Below are positions 33,168 through 42,044 of a stretch of DNA of 64,000 bases, piece by piece; position 1 is the first letter of the stretch; each line of letters begins with the position of its first letter. The stretch covers positions 26,920 through 90,919 of the forward strand of contig JBKQIY010000153.1 in assembly GCA_052148155.1 (NCBI GenBank), in the 5' to 3' direction. This stretch comes from JBBQER01 sp052148155 (GTDB lineage Bacteria; Actinomycetota; Acidimicrobiia; IMCC26256; PALSA-610). A program made the position numbers and the translations under genes. The notes under the pieces were generated by a model. That model was not told the DNA's origin. It saw only the letters and a list, made by a program, of their open reading frames with translations, and did no database searches.

Positions 33168-35189
33168 GTGGTGGACCTAGACGCCTCCGGCAAACCCACA
33201 CGTGACCGGCCCTGGCTGATCCGAACGTATTCGGGGCATTCGTCGGCGCGTGCGTCCAACGACCTGTACCGCACGAACCTCGCGAAGGGACAGACCGGGC
33301 TGTCGGTCGCGTTCGATTTACCGACCCAGACCGGCTACGACCCCGACGATGGCGCCGCGAGCGGCGAAGTCGGCAAGGTCGGCGTACCGGTGCCGCACCT
33401 CGGCGAGATGCGCACCCTGTTCGACGGGATCCCGCTCGACGAGATGAACACGTCGATGACGATCAACGCGACGGCGATGTGGCTGCTCGGCATGTACCTC
33501 GCGCTCGCCGACGAGCAGGGCGTCGCGTACTCGACGCTGTCGGGAACGACGCAGAACGACATCTTGAAGGAGTACCTCTCGCGGGGTACGTACATCTTCC
33601 CGCCTGACGCTTCGAAGCGACTGACAGTCGATCTGATCGCGTTCACGGTCAAGCATGTGCCGTCGTGGAATCCGATCAACGTGTGCCCGTACCACCTCCA
33701 AGAGGCGGGCGCGACTCCGGTGCAGGAGCTCGCCTACGGGCTGGCCAACGCGATCGCGGTGCTCGACGCGGTGCGGGACTCGGGTCAGGTCCCCGACGAC
33801 GAGTTCGCCGAGGTGGTCGGACGGACATCGTTCTTCATCGATGCGGGCGTCCGTTTCGTCGAAGAGATGTGCAAGATGCGGGCGTTCACCGAGATGTGGG
33901 ACCGCATCTGCGCCGAACGTTACGGCGTGACCGACCCGAAGCTGCGCCGCTTCCGTTACGGCATGCAGGTGAACTCGCTCGGCCTCACCGAGGAACAGCC
34001 TGAGAACAACGTGCAGCGCATCGTGCTCGAGATGTTGGGTGTGACGCTTTCCAAGGGCGCCCGGGCCCGCGCCGTCCAGTTGCCGTGTTGGAATGAGGCG
34101 TTGGGTTTGCCAACACCGTGGGATCAGCAATGGTCGTTGCGGATCCAGCAGGTGTTGGCGTACGAGACCGACCTGCTCGAGTACGAAGACCTGTTCGATG
34201 GGTCGAAGGTCGTGGCCGCGAAGGTCGCCGAGCTGTGCGAAGCAGCCGAGGTTGAGCTGCAACGGGTGCTCGACGGCGGCGGGTCGTTCGCGATGATCGA
34301 CGACATGAAGGGCCGGCTCGTGCAAAGCCATGCCGAACGGGTGCGGCGTATCGAGTCGGGCGAGTTGCCGGTCGTGGGTGTCAATTCGTTCACCGATACC
34401 GAGCCGTCTCCGCTCGCGCAGAGCGCGACCCGGGGCGGCATCGTCACGATCGACCGTGAAGTGGAAGGCGAGCAACGTCGCGCGATCGAGCGATGGCGCA
34501 CGCTGCGGGACAACGCCGCGGTCGACGCCGCACTCGCGCGCCTGCGGGCGACCGCGGCCGGCACCGAGAACCTCGTGCCCGCGACCGTCGAGTTCGCTCG
34601 GGTTGGTGGCACGGTCGGCGAATGGGCGAACGCGTTGCGGGCGGTGTTCGGGGTGTACCGGGGCCCGACCGGTGTGGGTGGCGTTCGGACCCGTGCCGGC
34701 GTCGACGTCCAAGCCGTCCGCGAGGAGGTCCGGACCGTCGTGGAAAGCACCGGCGGCCGTCCGATCCGGCTGCTCGTCGGCAAACCGGGCCTCGATGGCC
34801 ATTCCAACGGCGCCGAGCAGATCGCGGTCGCGGCCCGAGACGCCGGGATGGAGGTCGTCTATCAGGGGATCCGTCTCAGCCCGGCCGAGATCGCGGCCGC
34901 GGCCCGGGACGAAGACGTCGACGTCGTGGGGCTGTCGATCCTGTCGGGGTCGCATCTGGCCCTCGTCCCTGAGTGCCTCGCTGCGCTGCGGGCGGCTGGG
35001 GTCGACGCGCCCGTCGTGGTCGGTGGCATCATCCCTGACGGGGACCGGGCGGAGTTGGAAACCATGGGCGTGGCCCGGGTGTACACACCGAAAGATTTCC
35101 GGTTTGTCCGGATCGTGGCTGACATCGCCGAACTAGCCCGGACTCACCGCCTGACGAACCCTCAGGCGAGGGCAGACACCCGCCGATGA
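33168..35189 (+). CDS. ecm: Ethylmalonyl-CoA mutase (B12-dependent acyl-CoA mutase)
   Basis: 673 residues, single chain with catalytic and B12 domains. The start RDRPWLIRTYSGHSSARASN, then FDLPTQTGYDPDD and MNTSMTINATAMWLLG match Ecm/MeaA more than methylmalonyl-CoA mutase, which reads FDLATHRGYDSD and SVSMTMNGA at these places and is longer. The cobalamin domain from about residue 530 has KPGLDGHSNGAEQ (DxHxxG base-off motif), LSILSGSH and VVGGIIPDGD. It converts ethylmalonyl-CoA to methylsuccinyl-CoA. It follows hbd by 15 bp; ccr, epimerase and thiolase genes lie 8-11 kb away. The stop overlaps the next ATG. Confidence 0.9.
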   Translation: MVDLDASGKPTRDRPWLIRTYSGHSSARASNDLYRTNLAKGQTGLSVAFDLPTQTGYDPDDGAASGEVGKVGVPVPHLGEMRTLFDGIPLDEMNTSMTINATAMWLLGMYLALADEQGVAYSTLSGTTQNDILKEYLSRGTYIFPPDASKRLTVDLIAFTVKHVPSWNPINVCPYHLQEAGATPVQELAYGLANAIAVLDAVRDSGQVPDDEFAEVVGRTSFFIDAGVRFVEEMCKMRAFTEMWDRICAERYGVTDPKLRRFRYGMQVNSLGLTEEQPENNVQRIVLEMLGVTLSKGARARAVQLPCWNEALGLPTPWDQQWSLRIQQVLAYETDLLEYEDLFDGSKVVAAKVAELCEAAEVELQRVLDGGGSFAMIDDMKGRLVQSHAERVRRIESGELPVVGVNSFTDTEPSPLAQSATRGGIVTIDREVEGEQRRAIERWRTLRDNAAVDAALARLRATAAGTENLVPATVEFARVGGTVGEWANALRAVFGVYRGPTGVGGVRTRAGVDVQAVREEVRTVVESTGGRPIRLLVGKPGLDGHSNGAEQIAVAARDAGMEVVYQGIRLSPAEIAAAARDEDVDVVGLSILSGSHLALVPECLAALRAAGVDAPVVVGGIIPDGDRAELETMGVARVYTPKDFRFVRIVADIAELARTHRLTNPQARADTRR

Positions 35190-35989
35190 GAAAGCCCATG
35201 GAAGATCCGCGCCTTTTGGTGGCCGTCTCAGGCGGGTTGGCCGCGCTCGCCGCGGGCGCGGTCGGTGTCGCGACGAACGCGCCGGTGCTGGCAGTCGTGG
35301 CCGGAGCCGCGGGCGTGGTTGCCGCCATGGCCGGCGTCGCGCTCGGGGCACAAGCCCGTCGCAACGGCGACCAGCTCGGCCTGGCCGAGAACGAACTGCA
35401 GACGATGCGCCGCGAGCTCGCGTCGATCAACGCCGCGCTGCAAGAGGAGTCCAGCCGCCGTACCGCCGAAGCTGAGCTCGGCGCGCCGGCCGACCTCGGC
35501 CGTGAACGTAACGACAAGGCGTTCGATACCGCGACCGGCCTGTACGACGAGCGTTACTTCGCGGTGCTGGTGCAGCAGCACGTCGCCGCGGCGCGCCGGT
35601 CGTTGCGGCCGGTGTCGGTGGTGATCTTCGAGATCGACAGCATGGGAGAAGCCGATACCGACACTCGCCACCAAGCGCTCGGCGTTGTCGGCGACGTCGT
35701 GCGCCGCACGCTGCGCGAGAGCGACGCGGCCTGCCGGCTCGGCGACCTGATGGTCGGCGCGATCTTGGAAGACACACCCGAAGCTGGCGCGGTATGGGCC
35801 GCCGAGCGGGTGCGGGGCACGCTGCTCGCCAGCCCGATCGGTGACGCGCTCACGTTGTCGGCCGGTGTCGCGTGCTACCCGACCCACGCGTTGGGTGCGG
35901 CTGAGCTTGTCCATCAAGCGAGCGGCGCGCTCGATGAGGCGCGTTCGCGCGGTCGTGACCGCGTTGAACTCGCGCCCGAGGCGAGCTAG
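35186..35989 (+). CDS. Membrane protein with degenerate GGDEF domain
   Basis: 267 residues. Two hydrophobic segments (about 9-60) are followed by a coiled-coil-like stretch (LAENELQTMRRELASINAAL) and a GGDEF-like domain (DTATGLYDERYFAVLVQQ, VSVVIFEIDSM). The GGDEF signature is lost: the site reads CRLGDLMVGAI in place of RxGGDEF, and the metal-binding Asp region is altered, so diguanylate cyclase activity is unlikely. It may sense c-di-GMP or only dimerise. The ATG overlaps the stop of the mutase gene, so it is made with a metabolic enzyme. Its stop abuts the stop of the convergent hydrolase gene with no base between. Confidence 0.75.
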   Translation: MRKPMEDPRLLVAVSGGLAALAAGAVGVATNAPVLAVVAGAAGVVAAMAGVALGAQARRNGDQLGLAENELQTMRRELASINAALQEESSRRTAEAELGAPADLGRERNDKAFDTATGLYDERYFAVLVQQHVAAARRSLRPVSVVIFEIDSMGEADTDTRHQALGVVGDVVRRTLRESDAACRLGDLMVGAILEDTPEAGAVWAAERVRGTLLASPIGDALTLSAGVACYPTHALGAAELVHQASGALDEARSRGRDRVELAPEAS

Positions 35990-36628
35990 TCAATTCGTCA
36001 GCAGAGCGGCTGCACGTTCGACCGCGTCGGCGACCACTTTCGGATCTGTCAACAGGGCGAGGTGTTGCGCGTCGAGGACCAGTACCGGCCATCCTCGTGT
36101 CCGTGCCGCGTCGGTCTCGGGGGTGTACGCGTCGCTGAGTTGCACGAACACGCCGGGCGGTTCGACCACGTCGGCCATGACCTCGTCGATCACCGCGACC
36201 GGAACTGCCGGACATGCACGGACGAACTCGTCGCGCAGCGACGGGTCGGCGATGAGTTCCGCCATCCGGCGCTCGCCCCACCACTGCGGCCACGGCTTGA
36301 GGTTCCCGTCGACCGCTTCGGCCTTCAACGTGGCGGCGAACGCGTCGGGCACGGTCTGGGCCCAGCTCCGGCCGGGGTGGGGCAACAACGCGTCGACGAG
36401 GACCATGCCGACGACACCGGCGGAGCGGATGGCGAGCGCCGGCAGCTGCGGACCGGCGCCGCTGTGCGCGACGAGCACGACGGGCGGGTCGATGTCGATG
36501 TCGACGTCGAAAACGGCGACCCGTCGTCCGCGCGTCCGGAGCTCGAACGCGACCTTCGACCATGCGAACGGGCCGGTGAACGGGCTCGCGACGAGGACGA
36601 AGCCGAGGTCCTGGGTGCCGGTCCTCAC
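35990..36628 (-). CDS. Alpha/beta-hydrolase fold protein
   Basis: 212 residues. FVLVASPFTGPFAWSKVAFE at the start, the nucleophile elbow VVLVAHSGAGPQLPAL (Ser in HSGAG), an acidic region and the terminal VLVLDAQHLALL with the likely catalytic His form a small alpha/beta hydrolase. The lid is short. Substrate unknown. GTG at 36628 overlaps the stop of the CoA-transferase gene (GTGA), so the two are coupled. An esterase or thioesterase role in acyl-CoA metabolism is possible but is inference. Confidence 0.75.
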   Translation of the reverse strand: MRTGTQDLGFVLVASPFTGPFAWSKVAFELRTRGRRVAVFDVDIDIDPPVVLVAHSGAGPQLPALAIRSAGVVGMVLVDALLPHPGRSWAQTVPDAFAATLKAEAVDGNLKPWPQWWGERRMAELIADPSLRDEFVRACPAVPVAVIDEVMADVVEPPGVFVQLSDAYTPETDAARTRGWPVLVLDAQHLALLTDPKVVADAVERAAALLTN

Positions 36629-37740
36629 AGTTCGTCGAGCACTGCGGCGCTGTCCGCGCCGAGCGGGCGGCCCACGAAACGTACCTCGCCGGGCGTGCGC
36701 AGCAGTCGTGCGGCCGGACCTTGCATGACGACACCGTCAACGGTGACGAAGACGCCTCGCGCCCGCACGTGCGGGTCGGCCATGACGTCGTGCATCGCGT
36801 AGACCGGCGCGATCGCGGCTTCGGCCGCGTCGAACGCGGCGAGGACGTCCGGGCGCGGCCGCGTCCCGACCCACTCCGACACGATGCCGTCGAGCTCTTC
36901 ACGGTGCTCGGCGCGCAGCTCAGACGTCGCGAAGCGCGGGTCGTCGCCGTGACCGAGGAGGGTCATCACCCGATGCGCGACCGACTCGGTCGACGTCGAG
37001 ATCGCGATCCAGTCGCCGTCAGCGCAGCGGTAGGTCCCGCGGGGGACCGAGTAGGGAATGCCGGAACCGAGGCGGGGCTGTTCGTAGCCGAGATGCGCCG
37101 CCGCGGACGGCAACGCCGACATCATTTGGAGCATCGACTCGAGCAGGTTCACGTCGACGACCTGCCCTTGTCCGCTGCGGTCCCGTTCGTGCAGTGCGAC
37201 CATCACCGCGAACGCGCCGGCCAGTGCCGCGACCTCGTCGGTCAGGGCGATCGGCGGTAACAGGGGGGCGCCGTCGGGCTCGCCGTTGATCGCGGCGAAT
37301 CCGCTCATCGCCTCGGCGATCGTCGCGAAGCCCGGCTTGGATGCGTACGGTCCGTCCTGGCCGAAGCCAGTGACCCGCAGCACGACAAGTCGCGGGTTGC
37401 GAGCATGCAACACGGCCGGACCGAGCCCGAGACGTTCGATCGTGCCCGGACGGAAATTCTCGACGAGGACGTCGGCCGTGTCGGTGAGCCGCAGCAGATT
37501 GTCGCGGCCGGTTTCGGTCTTGAGGTCGAGCACGACCGTGCGTTTGTTCCGACCGAGCAGCTTCCAGGTGTACGAGTCGCCACCTTCGGGCGGAAACCAT
37601 CCCATGCGGCGGACGCCGTCGCCGGCGGGCGACTCGACTTTCACGACATCGGCACCGAAGTCGCCGAGGTGACGGGCCGCGCCCGGACCTGCGAACACGG
37701 TCGCCATGTCGATGACCCGCAGACCGTCGAGCGCTTGCAC
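36625..37740 (-). CDS. Class III (CaiB/BaiF) CoA-transferase
   Basis: 371 residues. LDGLRVIDMATVFAGPGAAR, DFGADVVKVESPAGD, GRNKRTVVLDLK and NFRPGTIERLGLG are standard for the family. The catalytic Asp is in IALTDEVAALAG. It moves CoA between acids by a covalent aspartyl intermediate. Located between ethylmalonyl-CoA pathway genes, it could be the mesaconyl-CoA C1-C4 transferase of that pathway, but the family is too broad to decide from sequence, and the length is slightly short for characterised Mct proteins. GTG at 37740 fits the conserved N-terminus. Coupled to the downstream hydrolase gene. Confidence 0.88.
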   Translation of the reverse strand: MQALDGLRVIDMATVFAGPGAARHLGDFGADVVKVESPAGDGVRRMGWFPPEGGDSYTWKLLGRNKRTVVLDLKTETGRDNLLRLTDTADVLVENFRPGTIERLGLGPAVLHARNPRLVVLRVTGFGQDGPYASKPGFATIAEAMSGFAAINGEPDGAPLLPPIALTDEVAALAGAFAVMVALHERDRSGQGQVVDVNLLESMLQMMSALPSAAAHLGYEQPRLGSGIPYSVPRGTYRCADGDWIAISTSTESVAHRVMTLLGHGDDPRFATSELRAEHREELDGIVSEWVGTRPRPDVLAAFDAAEAAIAPVYAMHDVMADPHVRARGVFVTVDGVVMQGPAARLLRTPGEVRFVGRPLGADSAAVLDEL

Positions 37741-37875
37741 CTCGGCAGGCTAGAAGATCACCGACGACGAACTCCCCGACCCGGGACGAAACGGCCGCGA
37801 CGACAATGACGACGGTTCGACGTCAGTGCGGTCGAAGACGTCGAGTTCGCGCGAGACGGCCAACCGCGTGTCGGG

Positions 37876-38985
37876 TCACGCCGAGAACAGGTGCGTGAAG
37901 CAACGGTCGGGTTGCGCACCGAGCGCGTAGTCGCGATACAGCCCGCCGAACATCGTGCGGGTCAGCTCGGTCCACGCCATCGCGGCCGGGGCCGCGATAC
38001 GCCGGACGAGCTGGGTGTAGCCGCCTTCGTAGACGCGGTATTCGGCCCACACGCCCGGATAGTCCTTGACGCAGGCGACCTCGACGATCGGGACGCGACG
38101 CGCGGCGTCGAAATGGCGGACCCGATTGCGGTGGGTGTGTCCCGCGAAGTACCCCGCGATCGATTCGCAGCGTGTAATCACCTCGCACAACGCTTCGCTG
38201 TCGTTCGGGTTGATGCCGAAGTAGTGGTCGTTCCGTTCGCTCGAGCTCGGATCCCACGGATGATGGTGGCCGAACACGAGGACCGGCACCGTCGATGCGC
38301 ACGCGAGCTCTTCGAGCCACGCCAGCTGATCGCCTGCGATGCAGCCGTGCTCGCTGCCCGGTCGGACGGTGTCGAGCACCGCGAGCGTTGCGCCGGGAAG
38401 GTCGACCGTCATCGGGGCGTTCGTCGCGATGGTGTCGGTGATCATCGCGTCGTGGTTGCCGCGCACATGATGCATGCGCACACCAAGCTGGGAGTATGCG
38501 TCGAGGAACGCTTGATATTCCTCGTCGGTTCCGCGGTCGGTGAGGTCACCTTTGACGAGCACCGCGTCAGGGTCGAATGCTTCGATCTCGGCGATCGCGC
38601 CCGCGTTCATGACGTTCGGATACGGGTCGGCGCCGGGCGCGGCGCGCAGGATCGGACCGAGCTCTTCGGGTGTGCCGAGCCGGCCGCATTCGACTTCGCC
38701 GAAGTGCACGTCGTTGACTGTCGCGAACGTTGCCAGGGCCGGCCCGGCTGGTCGGGCGAGCGTCGCGACCCGGCCGGGCAGCAGCGCGGTTGGCGGCGCG
38801 CCATCGACGCGGAGCCGGTAGTCGGTTTGGGGCTCGAGGCCGGTGAGACGAGCCGAGTGGTACCGACCGTTCGTGACGACCTCATGGTCGTCGGCCGAGG
38901 TGGTCACGGCCGTGTCGTCGTCGGTGCGGAAGGTGACGACGATCTCGTCGGGTCCGATGGTGAACAGTTCGGCGTCGTGGATCAC
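37876..38985 (-). CDS. Metallophosphoesterase with N-terminal Ig-like domain
   Basis: 369 residues from a GTG at 38985. Residues 1-80 form a beta-rich Ig/FN3-like domain (ARLTGLEPQTDYRLRVDG), as in purple acid phosphatases. The calcineurin-type core follows: NDVHFG (D92, H94), KGDLTDRG (D147), RGNHDAM (N177, H178), then VFGHHHP and GYFAGHTHRNRV, so all five metal-binding motifs are present. No signal peptide is seen, suggesting a cytoplasmic enzyme acting on a cyclic nucleotide or phosphoester. The open frame upstream of this start is Arg-rich and rejected. Confidence 0.87.
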   Translation of the reverse strand: MIHDAELFTIGPDEIVVTFRTDDDTAVTTSADDHEVVTNGRYHSARLTGLEPQTDYRLRVDGAPPTALLPGRVATLARPAGPALATFATVNDVHFGEVECGRLGTPEELGPILRAAPGADPYPNVMNAGAIAEIEAFDPDAVLVKGDLTDRGTDEEYQAFLDAYSQLGVRMHHVRGNHDAMITDTIATNAPMTVDLPGATLAVLDTVRPGSEHGCIAGDQLAWLEELACASTVPVLVFGHHHPWDPSSSERNDHYFGINPNDSEALCEVITRCESIAGYFAGHTHRNRVRHFDAARRVPIVEVACVKDYPGVWAEYRVYEGGYTQLVRRIAAPAAMAWTELTRTMFGGLYRDYALGAQPDRCFTHLFSA

Positions 38986-39542
38986 AGATGCACGATAGGG
39001 CCCCGCGCGCCGCGGGCGGTCCGGGCCGTCGCTCGCGGTGGACCGGGCCGGTTGCGCGCACCGAACCGGTTTCGTGTCGGCCCGGTGGTCACAGGCCGTG
39101 CTGCTGCTTCGAGCCCGCGACCTCACCGTTGTTGTCGGCGGGGGGCGTTGGCGGTCGTGACGTTCGGACGATGCCCGCGCGCCCGTGGTTGCGGACGTTC
39201 GTGGTCGTGTTCGTCGAGGACGGAAGGAGCGACGACCGTCACGTGGCCGCGACGCGATCCTCGGACCGGTTGCGCAACGGAGAGGCGAGCCGACTCGCTC
39301 AGGACCAACCAGGGGGTCGCCGGCTCGCCTCCCCAGACGACATCGTGACATCTCAACCGAGGCTGACAAGAGCAGAGTTCGGGGGGTGGGCCTTGGGGTG
39401 GCCCGCAGCGACGGACGTCTGCGCGTCGCGTCGGGGTCGTGGGTGTCCGCCCCAGCCCATTGCGGATGTACCGTAGACAATGACCAGACAAAGCCCGTTT
39501 TCGGCGTCTTTGGGCGGGTCGGGAGCGTCGCGGCGACCGAGG
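38986..39542. other. Intergenic region, 557 bp, with one strong inverted repeat
   Basis: No open frame looks like protein. GAGGCGAGCCG at 39282-39292 and CGGCTCGCCTC at 39321-39331 are a perfect 11-bp inverted repeat around 28 bases; GGGCC-TTGGGGT-GGCCC lies about 60 bp further. These could belong to an untranslated RNA or leader of the metallophosphoesterase gene. No known RNA family was recognised. Confidence 0.4.
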
Positions 39543-39779
39543 TCAGACGCGGGATCGTTTCCCGAGGCGGCCCGACAGTCGCCACGGGCCGCGTTGCATT
39601 CCGGCTCGCTGCGCGGAACGGCGAGACGCCTCCACCCACATGTTGAGCGGCTCGACGGGCGGCGGAACCGACACCGCGGTCGCGGCTCGTTCAGCTTCGA
39701 TGACCGACAATGCGGCGACGATCGCGGCGACCTGTTCGGGTGTCGGGTTGCCGCCGACGACTTCGGCTCTCATCGCCAC
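39543..39779 (-). CDS. Acyl-CoA carboxylase epsilon subunit
   Basis: 78 residues. VVGGNPTPEQVAAIVAAL is the hallmark of the small actinobacterial AccE/PccE epsilon subunit (PF13822), followed by the usual variable linker and a C-terminal MWVEASRRSAQRAG and GPWRLSGRLGKRS. The subunit tightens the alpha-beta carboxylase complex and raises activity. GTG at 39779 is six bases after the beta subunit stop; an ATG two codons inside is an alternative. The biotinylated alpha subunit is not in the window. Confidence 0.9.
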   Translation of the reverse strand: MAMRAEVVGGNPTPEQVAAIVAALSVIEAERAATAVSVPPPVEPLNMWVEASRRSAQRAGMQRGPWRLSGRLGKRSRV

Positions 39780-39785
39780 GGACCG

Positions 39786-41378
39786 TTACAGCGGTGTGTT
39801 GCCGTGCTTGCGCGCCGGCATCTGCTCACGTTTGGTCCGCAGCATCGCCAGCGCCCGCGCCAGCATTCGCCGCGTGTCGCGCGGGTCGATCACGTCGTCG
39901 ACGTAGCCCCGTTCGGCCGCCTGGTACGGGTTGGCGAAACGCTCTTCGTACTCGTCGACGAGTTCGGTCTGACGCTGCGCCGGATCGCCGGCCGTTTCGA
40001 TGTCGCGCCGGAAGATGATGTTCACCGCTCCGGGTGCGGCCATCACCGCGATCTCGGCTGACGGCCACGCGTACGCGATGTCGGCGCCGATCGATTTCGA
40101 GTTCATCACCACGTAAGCGCCGCCGTAACCCTTGCGTGTGATGATCTGGATGCGGGGCACGGTCGCTTCGCAGTAGGCGTACAGCAGCTTTGCTCCATGG
40201 CGGATGATGCCACCGTATTCCTGGTCGGTGCCGGGAAGGAAGCCCGGCACGTCGACGAACGTGACCAGCGAAATATTGAACGCGTCGCAGCTACGCACGA
40301 ATCGTGCGGCTTTCTCCGACGCGTCGATGTCGAGCGAACCGGCGAGCACCTTCGGTTGGTTGCCAACGATACCGACGACGTGACCGTCGACACGGGCGAA
40401 CCCACACACGATATTCATCGCCCAATGGGGGAACACCTCGAAGAAGTCGCCGTCGTCGACGATCTGCGCGATCACTTCCTTCATGTCGTACGCACGGTTG
40501 GGTGCGTCGGGAATGAGGTCGATGATCCCCTCACATCGACGTTCGGGATCGTCGGACGACGCGAAGTACGGCGGATCTTCGAGGTTGTTCGACGGCAAAA
40601 ACGACAGGAGGTAACGCACCTGCTCGATACATGACTGCTCGTCGTCGGCGACGAAGGTCGCGACTCCAGACTTCGTGGCGTGGATCATCGCGCCACCGAG
40701 CTCCTCCTGCGTGACCTCTTCACCGGTCACGGTTTTGATCACGTCAGGTCCAGTGATGAACATGTTCGACGTGCCTTTGACCATGAAGATGAAGTCGGTC
40801 ATCGCCGGGGAGTAGACCGCGCCACCTGCGCACGGACCGAGCACGACGCTGATCTGCGGGATCACACCCGACGAACGGACGTTACGCAAGAAAATACCGC
40901 CGTAGGACGCGAGCGAAACGACGCCTTCTTGGATGCGCGCCCCGGCACCGTCGTTCAGCCCGACGAGTGGAGCGCCGACCGACTCGGCGAGATCCATGAC
41001 CTTGTGGATCTTCTCGGCGAACACCTCGCCGAGCGCGCCACCGAAGATCGTGAAGTCTTGCGAGAACACGAACACTTTGCGACCGTCGACGGCACCCCAC
41101 CCGGTGACGACACCGTCGGTGAGCGGCCGGCTCTGTTCGATACCGAACCCGTGCGCGCGGTGGCGGGCGAGCATGTCGAGCTCGACGAACGTGTCGGGGT
41201 CGAGGAGCAACTCGATGCGTTCCCGTGCGGTGAGCTTGCCCCGGTCGTGCTGACGCCGAACCGACGCTTCGGAGCCGGCGTGCAGCGCCTCTTCTTTGAG
41301 TTTGCCGAGCTGTTCGAGACGCTCCGTGATCGGGTGCGGCGCGGGTGTCCCGGTCGCGCCGGGTGTGTTGTGAGCCAT
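39786..41378 (-). CDS. pccB: Acyl-CoA carboxylase beta subunit (carboxyltransferase)
   Basis: 530 residues with both crotonase-like halves of the carboxyltransferase. SQDFTIFGGALGEVFAEKI and GLNDGAGARIQEGV (first oxyanion hole) lie in the N-half; VDVPGFLPGTDQEYGGIIRHGAKLLYA and RKGYGGAYVVMNSK in the C-half. The residue that separates propionyl- from acetyl-CoA carboxylases in Streptomyces (D422 versus I422) is Val423 here, so the acyl specificity is open. Followed by the epsilon gene, preceded by methylmalonyl-CoA epimerase: propionyl-CoA use is likely from context. ATG at 41378 preferred over an upstream TTG. Confidence 0.93.
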   Translation of the reverse strand: MAHNTPGATGTPAPHPITERLEQLGKLKEEALHAGSEASVRRQHDRGKLTARERIELLLDPDTFVELDMLARHRAHGFGIEQSRPLTDGVVTGWGAVDGRKVFVFSQDFTIFGGALGEVFAEKIHKVMDLAESVGAPLVGLNDGAGARIQEGVVSLASYGGIFLRNVRSSGVIPQISVVLGPCAGGAVYSPAMTDFIFMVKGTSNMFITGPDVIKTVTGEEVTQEELGGAMIHATKSGVATFVADDEQSCIEQVRYLLSFLPSNNLEDPPYFASSDDPERRCEGIIDLIPDAPNRAYDMKEVIAQIVDDGDFFEVFPHWAMNIVCGFARVDGHVVGIVGNQPKVLAGSLDIDASEKAARFVRSCDAFNISLVTFVDVPGFLPGTDQEYGGIIRHGAKLLYAYCEATVPRIQIITRKGYGGAYVVMNSKSIGADIAYAWPSAEIAVMAAPGAVNIIFRRDIETAGDPAQRQTELVDEYEERFANPYQAAERGYVDDVIDPRDTRRMLARALAMLRTKREQMPARKHGNTPL

Positions 41379-41411
41379 GGTCGCCAAGGCTACAAGGCCG
41401 ACCGGAGCGAA

Positions 41412-41813
41412 CTACTCCTGTACGAGCTCGATCAGTGTGCCGAAGGCGGTCTTCGGGTGCACGAACGCGACGGTCGTGCCGCGGCTGCCGGGGCGGGGTT
41501 GCTCGTCGATGACGCGATGGCCGTTGGCTTTGACGGCCGCGAGCGCGGCCGCGCAGTCGTCGACGCGGTAGCCGACGTGATGGAGCCCTTCACCTTTCGT
41601 GTCGAGATATTTCGCGACGGTCGAATCGGCGCGGCTGGGCGTGAGCAGCTGGATATACGAGTCGGCGACGTGCAAGAGCGCCTCCTCCACGCCGTCCCGG
41701 TCGACGACCTCGCGGTGGTCGACCTCACATCCGAACGTGGTGCGGTAGTAGTCGATCGCCGCGTCGAGGTCGCGTACCGCGATGGCCACATGATCGATTT
41801 CGGTGAACAACAT
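41412..41813 (-). CDS. Methylmalonyl-CoA epimerase (VOC fold)
   Basis: 133 residues, the usual length. IDHVAIAVRDLDAAIDYYRT, then EGLHHVGYRVDD and FGTLIELVQE supply the His/His/Glu metal ligands of the VOC-fold epimerase. It interconverts (2S)- and (2R)-methylmalonyl-CoA and in the ethylmalonyl-CoA pathway also acts on ethylmalonyl-CoA. It is 33 bp upstream of the carboxylase beta gene on the same strand, which links carboxylation and epimerisation. The ATG is the only sensible start. Confidence 0.95.
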   Translation of the reverse strand: MLFTEIDHVAIAVRDLDAAIDYYRTTFGCEVDHREVVDRDGVEEALLHVADSYIQLLTPSRADSTVAKYLDTKGEGLHHVGYRVDDCAAALAAVKANGHRVIDEQPRPGSRGTTVAFVHPKTAFGTLIELVQE

Positions 41814-41943
41814 GCGCCCTCCTCGCCGAGCCCGCGGATTGTAGGGTTCGACCGGCCGTCCGGACGAAGGCAGCCGACGCCAACAACGTGGCGGCCTCTT
41901 GGGAGACTGTCGCGGGGTTGCGGTGCGCGATCGCGGTCGTTGT

Positions 41944-41961
41944 CGGACACGGCCGTGTCCG
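41944..41961. other. Perfect 18-bp palindrome between ccr and the epimerase gene
   Basis: CGGACACGGCCGTGTCCG is a perfect palindrome 83 bp after the ccr stop and 131 bp before the epimerase start. No T-run follows on either strand, so a simple intrinsic terminator is not evident. A regulator site or an RNA stem are both possible. Confidence 0.4.
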
Positions 41962-42044
41962 CGACCACCACGACACCGTCCGCGCCGGCGATTCGGCCGC
42001 GTGCTCGTCGATCGTTCGGCTGGGGCTGGAGCCCGCCCCTCGGT

